Below, piece by piece: positions 10,493-22,225 of a stretch of 64,000 nucleotides of DNA. Position 1 is the stretch's first letter. Each line of letters begins with the position of its first letter. This DNA is from Mycobacterium sp. UM_WGJ. GTDB lineage: Bacteria; Actinomycetota; Actinomycetes; Mycobacteriales; Mycobacteriaceae. The notes below the pieces were generated by a model. It was not told where the DNA came from, made no database searches, and was given only the letters and a program-made list of their open reading frames with translations. The stretch is taken from NCBI RefSeq assembly GCF_000455125.1, contig NZ_AUWR01000071.1:1-64000 (forward strand). The letters are read 5' to 3'. The position numbers were made by a program, and so were the translations under genes.

Positions 10493-11194
10493 ATGGCAAA
10501 TCAATTTGTGGAAACCAGCCCGGCGTCAGTCGACGTGGAGGAGCGGCCGGATCAGTCGGGCGCCGAGATCGTGGTCAAGGGTCGTAATGTTGAGATTCCA
10601 GACCATTTCCGGGTTTACGTCGCGCAGAAGCTGGCCCGCGTGGAGCGGTTGGACCGCTCGATTCGCCTGTTCGATGTCGAGCTCAAGCACGCCAATAATC
10701 GACGCCAGCGAAAATCCTGCCAGCAGATCGACATCACCGCGCACGGACGCGGCCCGGTGGTCCGCGGGGAGGCCCGCGCCGACAGTTTCTATGCCGCATT
10801 CGAGGCCGCGATCGATCGACTGGAGAGCCGGTTGCGCCGCGACAAGGGCCGTCGCAATGTCTCGTACGGCGACAAGACCCCGCTGTCGGTAGCGGAGGCC
10901 ACCGGTGCCACCAATTTGGACCCGGAGTTCCTCGCCAGCGCATTCAACCGGGACGGCACCGCCGAACCCGACCACCGTGAGGAGGTCGGGCACAGTAGCG
11001 GCCACGAGCATGAGCCCGGCCAGATCGTGCGCACCAAAGAACACGCCGCGACGCCCATGTCGGTCGACGACGCGCTCTACGAGATGGAGCTCGTCGGCCA
11101 CGATTTCTTCCTGTTCCAGGACAAGGAGACCGACCAGGCGTCGGTGGTCTACCGACGGCACGCCTACGACTACGGCTTGATTCGTTTGGTCTGA
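10493..11194 (+). CDS. hpf: Long-form ribosome hibernation promoting factor (HPF)
   Basis: A 233-residue long HPF, homologous to Rv3241c. The N-terminal S30AE domain (about 25-125) binds the small subunit near the decoding centre (GRNVEIPDHFRVYVAQKLARV; RRQRKSCQQIDITAHG). An acidic/His-rich linker follows, then the C-terminal dimerisation domain (about 180-233) ending HDFFLFQDKETDQASVVYRR-like sequence, which drives 100S formation in other bacteria. The ATG at 10493 is preferred: AGGAG at 10478-10482 is well spaced for it and too close for an in-frame GTG at 10484. It lies 107 bp before secA1. Confidence 0.93.
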   Translation: MANQFVETSPASVDVEERPDQSGAEIVVKGRNVEIPDHFRVYVAQKLARVERLDRSIRLFDVELKHANNRRQRKSCQQIDITAHGRGPVVRGEARADSFYAAFEAAIDRLESRLRRDKGRRNVSYGDKTPLSVAEATGATNLDPEFLASAFNRDGTAEPDHREEVGHSSGHEHEPGQIVRTKEHAATPMSVDDALYEMELVGHDFFLFQDKETDQASVVYRRHAYDYGLIRLV

Positions 11195-11301
11195 GCACTG
11201 CCGTTCCGAGCTGCGTGGGCGGCGCATTGCCGCCTTCGGTAACGGTGTCACCTACCATGGGTGACGCTCGTAATGCCGAAGACTGAGTAGGGGACATAGC
11301 C

Positions 11302-14076
<2,775 letters not shown>

Positions 14077-14130
14077 GGCGCTGAGCCACAGCCGATGGCG
14101 CCGACCCGTCCCCCGCGGTGCGGATCGGCG

Positions 14131-14664
14131 CTAGCCGATGTGCAGGGCGACGATCCGCCAAACTGTGCCGTTTCCGGTCCGCGGAATGGGCTCGACGCGG
14201 CAGGCCAGTGCATGCGTGCGTCGTCCGCGCCGGTAGGTACCGAAAACCTCTACCGCGCTGGCCGGTTCGCCTGCACCTGCCGGTTGCACACGCACCCGCT
14301 GCAGGGTTGCCGGCTCGAGCCGGCCCGCCGGTGGCGCCGGGCGGGCCGACGCCACCGAGTCGGCCAGTCCGGTGGCGAGCAGCGGATGCAGATGCGTCGA
14401 CGGCCGGCGTCCGTCCACCACTTCCAGGACCCGGCGCAGCGCGGCGTCGGCGAACACCGCGGCCGAGCGCAACGTCGCCGGTAACGCCTTGTGCGCGGGT
14501 CGACCGGGTCGCGTCCTCGGGGGATGCCCCGGGCGCGGCCGGGCCGAGGGCGCCGGCGCGGGCGGATGTGCGGACCGGTTCGGCATGGCCGGACGGGCGG
14601 GCGGTTCGTAGTCGAGCAACGGCGCGACGGCCGAGCGCGGGGACGCAGTGGGATCGGTGGGCAC
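14131..14664 (-). CDS. Rv3235-family Arg/Pro/Ala-rich protein
   Basis: A 177-residue protein resembling Rv3235. The N-terminal 60 residues are low complexity (Pro, Arg, Ala: APAPSARPRPGHPP). The C-terminal part (about 70-177) is a folded domain with FADAALRRVLEVVDGRRPSTHL and, at the end, VFGTYRRGRRTHALACRVEP and WRIVALHIG. This domain occurs in actinobacteria beside secA; no biochemical role is established. A GTG at 14664 with GGAGAG seven bases upstream is chosen over longer upstream frames. It converges with secA1 and is divergent from the acyltransferase gene. Confidence 0.75.
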   Translation of the reverse strand: MPTDPTASPRSAVAPLLDYEPPARPAMPNRSAHPPAPAPSARPRPGHPPRTRPGRPAHKALPATLRSAAVFADAALRRVLEVVDGRRPSTHLHPLLATGLADSVASARPAPPAGRLEPATLQRVRVQPAGAGEPASAVEVFGTYRRGRRTHALACRVEPIPRTGNGTVWRIVALHIG

Positions 14665-14867
14665 GGCAGCTCTCCAAGGTAGGTCCGGTCGGCGGGCCTG
14701 CTGGAGAGTGGCAGGGTGTGTGCGGCGATCATCGCACAATTGCGGCTGCGGCGTATCCGCGTGCAGCGCGGCCCGGCGGCGGGCTACCGTGAGCGGCAGT
14801 GTTTTTCTCCGATCCGGGGCTGGTGCAGTACCCGGCCGGATCGAGCCAGCAGGGAGGACGGGCAACG

Positions 14868-16262
14868 ATGGTGAACCGGCTATCGGCGTCGGAAGCCAAT
14901 TTCTACCGCCTGGAGAACACCACGACGCCGATGTATGTGCAGTCGCTGTTCATTCTGCGTAATCCGCGAGGTGGCCTGGGCTACGACAAGCTGATGGAGA
15001 CCATCGAGCAGCGGCTGCCGCAGATCCCGCGGTACCGGCAGAAGATCCGCGAAGTCACTATGAGCCTGGCCCGTCCGGTCTGGGTGGACGACCACGAGTT
15101 CGACATCACCTACCACGTAAGGCATCTCGCGGTGCCGTCTCCGGGAAGCGAGCGCCAGCTGCACGAGCTGGTCGCTCGGCTGAGTCAACAACCGCTGGAT
15201 CGCTCCCGACCACTGTGGGCGACTTACCTGATCGAGGGGCTGGCCGACAACCGGATCGCGATTTACATCAAGTCGCACCAAGCGCTGGTCCACGGTATGG
15301 CGGCGCCGGCGTTGGGGCATGTCCTGGTCGACCGGACTCAGCGTCCGCCGCCTTTCGACGAAGACATCTGGGTGCCGCGCGACGAGCCCGGCGCCGTCGA
15401 ATTGGTGCTCGGTGCGGTCGGGGACTGGGTGGCGGCTCCGCGGGCCCAACTACAGGCGGTGGGATCGACGGTCGGCAGCCCGTTGTCGTGGGCAGGCCGC
15501 AAGGCGTTCGATACCGTCCGGGCCATCGCGCGCGGCGCGGCCCCGCAAAGCCCGCTCAACACCCAGGTCTCGCAGAACCGTCTGTTCACGGTGGCGAGGG
15601 GTTCGCTCGAGGATTACCGGACGGTGCGGGCCCGCTATGACTGCGCCATCAACGATGTGGTGCTCGCGGTGATCACCGGGGCGCTGCGGAACTGGCTGTT
15701 GGCCCGCGGCGAACCGGTCGGATCGACGCGCACTGTACGGGCGTTGGCACCGTTGTCGGTGTATCCCGACCACGAGTTCGACTCCGCGGGTCAGCCGATC
15801 GGTGCCGTGACACCGTTCCTGGTGGATCTTCCGGTCGGCGAACCGAATCCGGTCGTCCGGCTTTCGCAGATCGCTTATGCCACCGAATCGCATCCCACCG
15901 CGACCGGGCTGGTTGATGCCCGCACCATCTTGACCGTGGCGGGGTTCGCCCCACCAACTCTGCACGCGATGGGTCTCCGGGTCGCGGCCGCGTTCGCCGG
16001 ATTCTCCGGGCGGGTGTTCAACCTGCTGATCACCAACGCGCCGGGTGCTCAGCGGCAGCTCTACGTCTGCGGCGCGAAGCTGCTCGAGACTTACAGTGTG
16101 CCGCCGCTGTTGCCGAACAAGGCGTTGACCATCGGAGTGACGTCTTACAACGGGACCCTGTATTTCGGCGTCAATGCCGACCGCAAGGCGATGAGTGACG
16201 TAGGAATGGTCTCAGCACTGCTGGACGAAGCGCTGGCCGAACTGCTGGAGGCAGCACAGTGA
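14868..16262 (+). CDS. WS/DGAT-family acyltransferase with degenerate active site
   Basis: A 464-residue member of the wax ester synthase/diacylglycerol acyltransferase family, at the position of Rv3234c/Rv3233c (tgs3), which are two genes in M. tuberculosis but one intact frame here. The N-terminus VNRLSASEANFYRLENTTTPM and later LAPLSVYP, ITNAPGAQ and YNGTLYFGVNAD follow the family pattern. The catalytic HHxxxDG is HQALVHG at residues 137-143: the second His is Gln and the Asp is His. Normal triacylglycerol or wax synthesis is therefore doubtful. The ATG at 14868 follows AGGGAGGA. Its stop overlaps ppk2 by 4 bp. Confidence 0.85.
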   Translation: MVNRLSASEANFYRLENTTTPMYVQSLFILRNPRGGLGYDKLMETIEQRLPQIPRYRQKIREVTMSLARPVWVDDHEFDITYHVRHLAVPSPGSERQLHELVARLSQQPLDRSRPLWATYLIEGLADNRIAIYIKSHQALVHGMAAPALGHVLVDRTQRPPPFDEDIWVPRDEPGAVELVLGAVGDWVAAPRAQLQAVGSTVGSPLSWAGRKAFDTVRAIARGAAPQSPLNTQVSQNRLFTVARGSLEDYRTVRARYDCAINDVVLAVITGALRNWLLARGEPVGSTRTVRALAPLSVYPDHEFDSAGQPIGAVTPFLVDLPVGEPNPVVRLSQIAYATESHPTATGLVDARTILTVAGFAPPTLHAMGLRVAAAFAGFSGRVFNLLITNAPGAQRQLYVCGAKLLETYSVPPLLPNKALTIGVTSYNGTLYFGVNADRKAMSDVGMVSALLDEALAELLEAAQ

Positions 16263-17089
16263 GCGAGGACGAGTTCGAAGCCGCTACGCGACGGCTCGCC
16301 AACGACGTGTACGAGAAGGAATTACTGCGTCTGCAAAGCGAATTCGTCAAACTCCAGGAATGGGTCCGCGATACCGGCACCCGCGTGGTGGTTCTCTTCG
16401 AGGGCCGTGACGCCGCAGGCAAGGGCGGTGTCATCAAGCGCATCACGGAGTATCTGAGTCCGCGCACCGTGCGGATCGCGGCGCTACCGGCCCCCACCGA
16501 GCGGGAGCGGGGGGAGTGGTACTTCCAGCGCTACGTCGCGCACCTGCCGGCGCGTGGTGAGATCACGCTCTTCGACCGATCCTGGTACAACCGGGCCGGG
16601 GTGGAGAAGGTGATGGGATTCTGTACGCCCGAAGAGCATGCGCAGTTCCTCAAGCAGGCCCCGGTCTTCGAGCAACTGTTGATCGATGACGGAATCCTGT
16701 TGCGCAAGTATTGGTTCTCCGTCTCGCAGACCGAGCAGCTGCGCCGGTTCCGTAAGCGGCGCAACGACCCGCTGCGGCAGTGGAAGCTGTCGCCGATGGA
16801 TCTTGAGGCACTGCGCCGCTGGGAGGACTACTCCCGGGCCCGCGACGAGATGATGGCCCACACCGACACGGCGGCCAGCCCCTGGTACCTGGTCGAGTCG
16901 GAGCTGAAGACCCACGCGCGGCTGAACATGATGGCGCACCTGCTGCAGACCATTCCCTATCGCGAGGTGGAGCGCCAGCGGGTCAGCCTGCCGAAGAAGC
17001 CCATCGTCACCGGTTCTTACGAGCGGCCCGACCGTAGTCTCTACCGCTACGTGGACGATTACGCCGCCACGCTGCTGGGCGACGCGTGA
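16259..17089 (+). CDS. ppk2: Polyphosphate kinase 2
   Basis: A 276-residue class-I PPK2, homologous to Rv3232c, using polyphosphate to phosphorylate nucleoside diphosphates (GDP preferred in the mycobacterial enzyme). Walker A is FEGRDAAGKGGVIK at 47-60, Walker B/lid FDRSWYNRAGVEKVMGF near 101-117, followed by a basic lid QLRRFRKRRNDPLRQWKLSPMD. Length and motifs are complete. The GTG start lies within the preceding stop (GTGA overlap), so it is coupled to the WS/DGAT-like gene. It links polyphosphate to nucleotide pools, often under stress. Confidence 0.93.
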   Translation: MSEDEFEAATRRLANDVYEKELLRLQSEFVKLQEWVRDTGTRVVVLFEGRDAAGKGGVIKRITEYLSPRTVRIAALPAPTERERGEWYFQRYVAHLPARGEITLFDRSWYNRAGVEKVMGFCTPEEHAQFLKQAPVFEQLLIDDGILLRKYWFSVSQTEQLRRFRKRRNDPLRQWKLSPMDLEALRRWEDYSRARDEMMAHTDTAASPWYLVESELKTHARLNMMAHLLQTIPYREVERQRVSLPKKPIVTGSYERPDRSLYRYVDDYAATLLGDA

Positions 17090-17146
17090 CCCGTCCACCG
17101 CGAGCGGGTGGGCGCACACCGCAGGTAGGGGAGTGCCCCCAGCGCC

Positions 17147-17171
17147 GGCTTCGCCGCGCTCGCGATCGCGG
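17147..17171. repeat. Single copy of dispersed GC-rich intergenic repeat
   Basis: The 25-nt string starting GGCTTCGCCGCGCTCGCGAT matches, with a few mismatches, the repeat units at 53.3 kb (opposite orientation) and 60.7 kb (same orientation). It sits between ppk2 and the next gene, outside any frame. Confidence 0.5.
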
Positions 17172-17197
17172 CGGTGCCTGAGGCTAAGGTCTGGCTC

Positions 17198-17707
17198 ATG
17201 CGGGTATACATCCCAGCGACGCTGGCCATGCTGGCCCAACTGGTCGCCGACGGCTCATTGCGTCCGGTCAGCGGGACGGCGTTCGCGGTGACCCCGGCAC
17301 TGCGGGAGTCCTACGCCCACGGCGACGACGACGAGCTGGCCGAGGTGGCGATCGGAGAGGCGGCTCTGGCCTCGCTGCGGCTACTGGCCGGTGCGGACGC
17401 CGATCCGGACGGTGCGAAGTTACCCACCCGCCGGGCGGTGCTGGTTGCCGAGGTCGAGGGTGCCGCCGTTCGCCCCGATCTGGACGCCGCCGTGGTCCGG
17501 TTGGCGGGGCCGGTCGCGATGAGTGACGTGCTTGCGGCTTATGTGGACACCGCCGCGGCTGAACCTGCCGTACTCGCGGCATTGGCGGTGATCGACGACG
17601 CCGACCTCGGCGACGAGGACGCCGAGCTGACCGTCGGCGATGCCCAGGACCACGACCTGGCCTGGTACGCCACCCAGGAACTGCCGTTCCTGCTCGACCT
17701 GCTCTGA
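17198..17707 (+). CDS. Conserved actinobacterial protein (Rv3231c-like)
   Basis: A 169-residue acidic, Ala/Asp-rich protein without membrane segments, corresponding in place and sequence to Rv3231c. MRVYIPATLAMLAQL opens the protein, with ALRESYAHGDDDELAEVA near 30-50 and YATQELPFLLDLL at the end. No catalytic motif is visible. The ATG at 17198 is chosen because MRVYIPAT is the expected family start; a GTG 24 bases earlier has no ribosome site. It precedes the desaturase electron-transfer gene by 66 bp. Function unknown. Confidence 0.75.
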   Translation: MRVYIPATLAMLAQLVADGSLRPVSGTAFAVTPALRESYAHGDDDELAEVAIGEAALASLRLLAGADADPDGAKLPTRRAVLVAEVEGAAVRPDLDAAVVRLAGPVAMSDVLAAYVDTAAAEPAVLAALAVIDDADLGDEDAELTVGDAQDHDLAWYATQELPFLLDLL

Positions 17708-17724
17708 TGCCGACCGGACGAGGT

Positions 17725-17736
17725 TACGGTACCGTA
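17725..17736. promoter_or_regulatory. TACG-N4-CGTA palindrome upstream of the ferredoxin reductase gene
   Basis: TACGGTACCGTA is a perfect 12-bp palindrome flanked by GTTACG and CGTAGGTT, 37 bp before the GTG at 17774. The same TACG-N4-CGTAGGT arrangement occurs twice before desA3, which works with this reductase. A TetR-family operator is the natural reading. The repressor is not identified. Confidence 0.6.
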
Positions 17737-17773
17737 GGTTCATCAAACCGCGGCATACGAGCAGGGAAGTTTC

Positions 17774-18919
17774 GTGAGCAAGAAGCATTCGACGATCGTC
17801 GCGCAGATCGGCGACACCAAGCGGCCGACCGCCGCCGGTGCCGACCGTCACCCGGTCTGGAATGCTGTGCGCCGCATCGCAACACAGATCACTACTCCGC
17901 TGCTGCCGGACGACTACCTGCGCTTGGCCAACCCGTTGTGGTCGGCCCGTGAACTGCGCGGGCGGGTGGTGGAGGTCCGACGGGAGACAGCGGATTCGGC
18001 GACACTGACCATCAAGCCCGGCTGGGGTTTTCAGTTCGACTATCGGGCCGGCCAGTACATCGGCATCGGCCTGCTGGTCGACGGACGCTGGCGCTGGCGT
18101 TCGTACTCGCTGACCTCCCCGCCGGTGACCGGAGCGCGGACCATATCCATCACGGTCAAGGCGATGCCGGAGGGGTTTCTGTCCAGCCACCTGGTGGACG
18201 GTGTGGCCCCGGGAACCGTGGTGCGGCTGGCTGCGCCGCAGGGGGAGTTCGTGTTGCCCGACCCCGCGCCGGCCGCGCTGCTATTCGTCACCGCCGGGTC
18301 CGGGATCACGCCGGTCATGGCGATGTTGCGGTCGCTGGCCCGCCGCGGACCCATCGCCGATGTCGTCCACCTGCATTCGGCGCCCACCGCGGCCGACGCG
18401 CTGTTCGCCGATGAGCTGGCCGCTTTGGCGCAGGATCACCCGGGTTACCGGCTGCTGTTGCGCACTACCCGAGACCAGGGGCGGCTGGAGCTGCGCGGAC
18501 CGGAAACCCTCGACGCTGAGGTGCCCGACTGGCGCGAACGTCAGACCTGGGCATGCGGGCCGACAGGGATGCTCGGCGACGCCGAACGTGTCTGGGCTGC
18601 GGCCGGGGTCGCCGACCGACTGCATGTCGAGCGGTTCGCGGTGGCGCGCAACGCGCCGGCCGGGGGCGGCGGCACCGTCACCTTCGCGGCCAGTGGCAAG
18701 AGTGTGACGGCGGACGCGGCGACGACGCTGCTCGAGGCCGGGGAGAGCGCCGGGGTATCGATGCCGTTCGGATGCCGGATGGGCATCTGCCAGTCGTGTG
18801 TGGTCTCGCTGGTGGGCGGACACGTTCGCGATCTGCGCACTGGTGCAGATCATGAGCCGGGCACCCGGGTGCAGACCTGCGTCAGCACAGCGGCCGGCGA
18901 TTGCGAACTAGACGTCTGA
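17774..18919 (+). CDS. Ferredoxin reductase for the DesA3 desaturase (Rv3230c-like)
   Basis: A 381-residue flavodoxin-reductase/ferredoxin fusion that passes electrons from NAD(P)H to the desaturase encoded next. An FAD domain has RSYSLTSPP (about 109-117), a pyridine-nucleotide domain has [13 protein letters not shown] and [12 protein letters not shown], and a C-terminal plant-type 2Fe-2S domain has C334-x4-C339-x2-C342-x26-C369. In M. tuberculosis Rv3230c and DesA3 together form stearoyl-CoA delta-9 desaturase. The start is GTG at 17774 behind AGGGAAG. It shares its upstream palindrome with desA3, which lies 82 bp downstream. Confidence 0.92.
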   Translation: MSKKHSTIVAQIGDTKRPTAAGADRHPVWNAVRRIATQITTPLLPDDYLRLANPLWSARELRGRVVEVRRETADSATLTIKPGWGFQFDYRAGQYIGIGLLVDGRWRWRSYSLTSPPVTGARTISITVKAMPEGFLSSHLVDGVAPGTVVRLAAPQGEFVLPDPAPAALLFVTAGSGITPVMAMLRSLARRGPIADVVHLHSAPTAADALFADELAALAQDHPGYRLLLRTTRDQGRLELRGPETLDAEVPDWRERQTWACGPTGMLGDAERVWAAAGVADRLHVERFAVARNAPAGGGGTVTFAASGKSVTADAATTLLEAGESAGVSMPFGCRMGICQSCVVSLVGGHVRDLRTGADHEPGTRVQTCVSTAAGDCELDV

Positions 18920-18932
18920 CGATTACCCGCTG

Positions 18933-18965
18933 GTAACCTACGGCAGCGTAGGTTACGATAGCGTA
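18933..18965. promoter_or_regulatory. Two overlapping-phase operators upstream of desA3
   Basis: GTAACCTACG at 18933-18942 is mirrored perfectly at 18947-18956 around GCAG. A second TACG-ATAG-CGTA unit follows at 18954-18965, 15 bp on. Both carry the TACG-N4-CGTAGGT core also found before the reductase gene. They lie 36-70 bp before the desA3 ATG, where a repressor would block transcription. Confidence 0.65.
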
Positions 18966-19001
18966 GGTATAGACGATGATGCGTTTCTGAGAGGCGGTCT
19001 G

Positions 19002-20261
19002 ATGGCGGTAACCGACGTCGAGGTGTTCGCGCACCTCAGCGGCGCCGACGTGGCGAACCTCGCCGCAGAACTGGACGCCATCCGCCGCGACGTCGAGGCC
19101 AGCCGCGGTGCGCGCGACGCCCGGTACATCCGCCGCACCATCGCCGCCCAGCGCGCGCTCGAGGTGAGCGGCCGGCTGCTGCTGGCCGCCGGTAACCGGC
19201 GCTGGGCGCGCTGGGCCGGAACCGCCACCCTGGGCGTGGCCAAGATCGTCGAGAACATGGAGATCGGCCACAACGTCATGCATGGGCAGTGGGACTGGAT
19301 GAACGATCCGGAGATCCACTCCACCGGCTGGGAGTGGGATATGGCCGGTGTCTCCAAGCACTGGCGCTTCACCCACAATTTCGCCCACCACAAGTACACC
19401 AACATCCTCGGCATGGACGACGATGTGGGTTACGGCGTAATTCGGGTTACTCGCGACACTCGCTGGCAGCGCTTCAACCTGCTCAACCTGTTCTACAACG
19501 CCATGTTGGCGATCGGGTTCGAGTGGGGAGTCGCGTTGCAGCACTTGGAGATCGGCAAGATCTTCAAAGGCCGCGACAGCCGCCAGGCGACCCTGGTCCG
19601 GCTGCGCGAGTTCGGCGACAAAGCCGGCCGGCAGGTGTTCAAGGACTACGTGGCGTTTCCGGCCCTGACCTCGCTGTCGCCCGGCGCAACGTTTCTCTCG
19701 ACGGTGAAGGCCAATGCGATCGCCAATGTGATCCGCAACCTGTGGGCCAATGCGATCATCTTCTGCGGCCACTTCCCTGACGGCGCAGAGAAATTCACCA
19801 AGACCGACATGGTCGGCGAGTCACAGGGGCAGTGGTATCTGCGGCAGCTACTGGGCAGCGCCAACATCGACGCCGGGCAGCCGATGCGGTTTATGAGCGG
19901 CAGCCTGTCGCATCAGATCGAGCACCACCTGTTCCCCGATCTGCCGAGCAACCGCTACCCCGAGATCGCGGTGCGGGTGCGTGCGGTGTGTGAGAAGTAC
20001 GACCTGCCCTATACCTCCGGGCCGTTTCTGGTGCAGTACGCCAAGACTTGGCGCACCATCGCCAAACTGTCGTTGCCGGACCGCTTCCTGCGCGACACCG
20101 CCGATGACGCACCGGAGACCCGCAGCGAGAGGATGTTCGCCGAGCTGGGTTCGGAATTCACTCCCGTCGACCCGGTGACCGGTCGTCGTCGCGGGCTCAA
20201 GACTGCCATCTCGGCGGTGCGGGGCTGGCGTCGTGACAAGAAGGTCGATCTGGCTGCCTGA
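19002..20261 (+). CDS. desA3: Membrane stearoyl-CoA desaturase DesA3-type
   Basis: A 419-residue integral-membrane di-iron fatty acyl desaturase, homologous to Rv3229c. Three His boxes are present: H90-x3-H94 (HNVMH), H125-x3-H129-H130 (HNFAHH) and H304-x3-H308-H309 (HQIEHH); an extra HFPDG-type segment lies near 250. It introduces the delta-9 double bond to make oleoyl-CoA, receiving electrons from the product of the preceding gene. The C-terminal 60 residues are hydrophilic, as in the family. The ATG follows GAGAGG. Expression is probably controlled by the double operator upstream. It ends before a strong convergent terminator. Confidence 0.92.
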   Translation: MAVTDVEVFAHLSGADVANLAAELDAIRRDVEASRGARDARYIRRTIAAQRALEVSGRLLLAAGNRRWARWAGTATLGVAKIVENMEIGHNVMHGQWDWMNDPEIHSTGWEWDMAGVSKHWRFTHNFAHHKYTNILGMDDDVGYGVIRVTRDTRWQRFNLLNLFYNAMLAIGFEWGVALQHLEIGKIFKGRDSRQATLVRLREFGDKAGRQVFKDYVAFPALTSLSPGATFLSTVKANAIANVIRNLWANAIIFCGHFPDGAEKFTKTDMVGESQGQWYLRQLLGSANIDAGQPMRFMSGSLSHQIEHHLFPDLPSNRYPEIAVRVRAVCEKYDLPYTSGPFLVQYAKTWRTIAKLSLPDRFLRDTADDAPETRSERMFAELGSEFTPVDPVTGRRRGLKTAISAVRGWRRDKKVDLAA

Positions 20262-20373
20262 GCCGCTGTCGCGTTGCTGCATCGTCGCGTTGCTGCGTCG
20301 GGGTAGGCGGCGCCTCACCCAAAGCAGCTAGCGGGACCGTCGCCTGCTCATCCCGGGTTTGGCTCGATCCGGC

Positions 20374-20419
20374 TTCGCGTATGCCGCGCCCGAGCAAATC
20401 AGGGCGCGGCATACGCGAA
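20374..20419. terminator. 18-bp perfect stem-loop between desA3 and the PPE gene
   Basis: The arm at 20374-20391 (TTCGCGTATGCCGCGCCC) is exactly complementary to 20402-20419 with a 10-nt loop. It lies between convergent desA3 and the PPE gene, so it can serve both strands. No U-tract follows, as is common in mycobacteria. Confidence 0.75.
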
Positions 20420-20439
20420 CGGAGCGGGATCTTGCCCGG

Positions 20440-21675
20440 TCAGCCGCCAGACGGCGGCCGCCCGACCATCATCGGCCGGAACCCGTAGCGGGGGGTGCCA
20501 AAGGCGCCGAACCCGCCGCGGCCGCCGGCGCCACCGGCACCCGCCATCGGCACCCCGCCTAGGGCACTGTGGCCGGCCTCGCCGGCCGCGACCCCGGCGG
20601 AGCCGGCGTAGCTGGCCAGTTGGACCGGGGCAGAGTGGACGGCGGCCGCGGGGAGCGCGGCGGCCCAGGTCGGCGGCACCGACAGCGGGCCCACCAGCGA
20701 GGCATGCCCGATGGTTCCGGCGACTCCGGCACCGACGCTCTTGGCGGCACCTTCAGCTGCCTTGGCGGCGCCTTCGGCGACCTTTTCGACAGCTTTGGTC
20801 GCGGGGACCAGCGAATGCGACAGGCCGTCCATGTCCTTGAACGCGGTGGTGAAAAGTCGCATGGGCGACACCATCCGGATGAACATGTCGAATGGGCTGG
20901 ACGCACTCAGCGTGGGCGATCCGGTCAGGCCTCGCATCAGATCGCCGAGCATGCCGTTGAACGTGATGGTCGATCCGTCCCACGTGATTGGATTGAGCAG
21001 ATCTTCGATCAAGTTGGATGCGGCTGGGCCGGCGAGGCTACCGAGCTGACCGGGCAACGTCGAGATCATGGACGCCAGCGTCTCGGCGTCGGTCGCGGTT
21101 GCAGTCCCGACGGCAAGGGCAACGGCGGCCTCCTGGGCTGCCACCCCAGCCGGGTTGACGGTGGGGGCCGGCGCCGTGAACGGCGTCAACTGCGATGCGG
21201 CTGCCGATTGTCCGGCATAGCCATACATGGTGGTGGCGTCCTGCACCCACATCTCGCCGTAGGCGGCTTCGGTAGCCGCGATCGCCGGCGTGTTCTGCCC
21301 CAGGACATTCGTCGCCATCAATGACATCAGTGTCTCGCGGTTGGCCTCGACCACCGCCGGCGGAACCGTCGAGGCAAAAGCCGCATCGTGAGCGGCGGCC
21401 GCAGCACCCGTTTGGGCTGCCACCTGCTCAGCCTGCGCGGCGGCCCGGTTGAGCCACTCCAGGTGCGGTTCGAACGCCTTCGCCATCGCGGCCGCAGCCG
21501 GCCCGTGCCAGTCCGCGCTCAGGTCGGCCAGCACAGTCGTGTAACTGGCGGCCGTGGTGTAGATCTCGGCGCCGAGGGTCTCCCAAGCGCGGGCAGCGGC
21601 CCACAGTGGCGCCGAGCCGGCGCCGGAGTACATCAGTGCGGAGTTGATCTCAGGCGGCAGTGTGCCGAAGTCCAT
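20440..21675 (-). CDS. PPE family protein, SVP subgroup
   Basis: A 411-residue PPE protein. The N-terminal helical domain (1-180) begins MDFGTLPPEINSALMYSGAG and has the WxG turn (DWHGP, near 55) used for pairing with PE and type VII secretion. GQNTPAI and YGEMWVQDA are standard. The variable C-terminal part carries the GPLSVPPTWAAALP motif of the SVP class and ends with GYGFRPMMVGRPPSGG. It is preceded by a PE gene with a 15-bp gap, so the two form a co-transcribed PE-PPE pair likely exported as a heterodimer by an ESX system. The substrate role is unknown. Confidence 0.92.
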   Translation of the reverse strand: MDFGTLPPEINSALMYSGAGSAPLWAAARAWETLGAEIYTTAASYTTVLADLSADWHGPAAAAMAKAFEPHLEWLNRAAAQAEQVAAQTGAAAAAHDAAFASTVPPAVVEANRETLMSLMATNVLGQNTPAIAATEAAYGEMWVQDATTMYGYAGQSAAASQLTPFTAPAPTVNPAGVAAQEAAVALAVGTATATDAETLASMISTLPGQLGSLAGPAASNLIEDLLNPITWDGSTITFNGMLGDLMRGLTGSPTLSASSPFDMFIRMVSPMRLFTTAFKDMDGLSHSLVPATKAVEKVAEGAAKAAEGAAKSVGAGVAGTIGHASLVGPLSVPPTWAAALPAAAVHSAPVQLASYAGSAGVAAGEAGHSALGGVPMAGAGGAGGRGGFGAFGTPRYGFRPMMVGRPPSGG

Positions 21676-21690
21676 AGCGTCGACCTAGCT

Positions 21691-21990
21691 CTAGGAGACC
21701 GCAGCCGCGTTTGCGGCCTCGGTGGCGTCGTAAGAACGAGCGCTGATGTTCAACACCATTTCCAGCATCTGCCGCATGGCCGTGGCTTGGGCGCTGACCT
21801 GCTGGTAGAGCTCGGCATGCGCGGCGAAAGTGGTGGCTGTCAGAAGCGACACCGGGTCGGCGCCCGCGGGGGTGATCTGGGTGGTGGGGGCAGCCGCCGC
21901 TGCGTTTCCGGCTTGCATGTCCGCGGTGATGGCCTGCAGCTCTCGGGCGCTCGCGGCCAGTACCTCCGGCTGTGTAACAACGGTCGACAC
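21691..21990 (-). CDS. PE family protein (PE-only, 99 aa)
   Basis: A 99-residue PE-only protein, one PE domain in length. GTG at 21990 gives MSTVVTQPEVLAASARELQ, with GGAG seven bases upstream; frames extending further lack a ribosome site and the PE start. The export signal YxxxD/E is present as YDATE near the C-terminus (about 89-93). First gene of a two-gene operon with the PPE gene 15 bp downstream. Confidence 0.92.
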   Translation of the reverse strand: MSTVVTQPEVLAASARELQAITADMQAGNAAAAAPTTQITPAGADPVSLLTATTFAAHAELYQQVSAQATAMRQMLEMVLNISARSYDATEAANAAAVS

Positions 21991-22225
21991 GTCTATCTCC
22001 TTTTCGCCTGCAATCACGTACAGGGACTTGGCAGGAACCTTCCAGGACATTGCCAGGTTAGGGAGCGAGGCGCGGGCCACAAAAGCGCCTACACCCTTTG
22101 TTCACCAGTACGGAACCAATGTTCATCGGCTGGCCGAAGGCGTTTGATTCGATGACGCCTGCCGTTCACTTTGGGCCCGCGGTTCACCATGTGAGGGCGG
22201 TCAATGGGTGCGTTCCCCGCGACCG

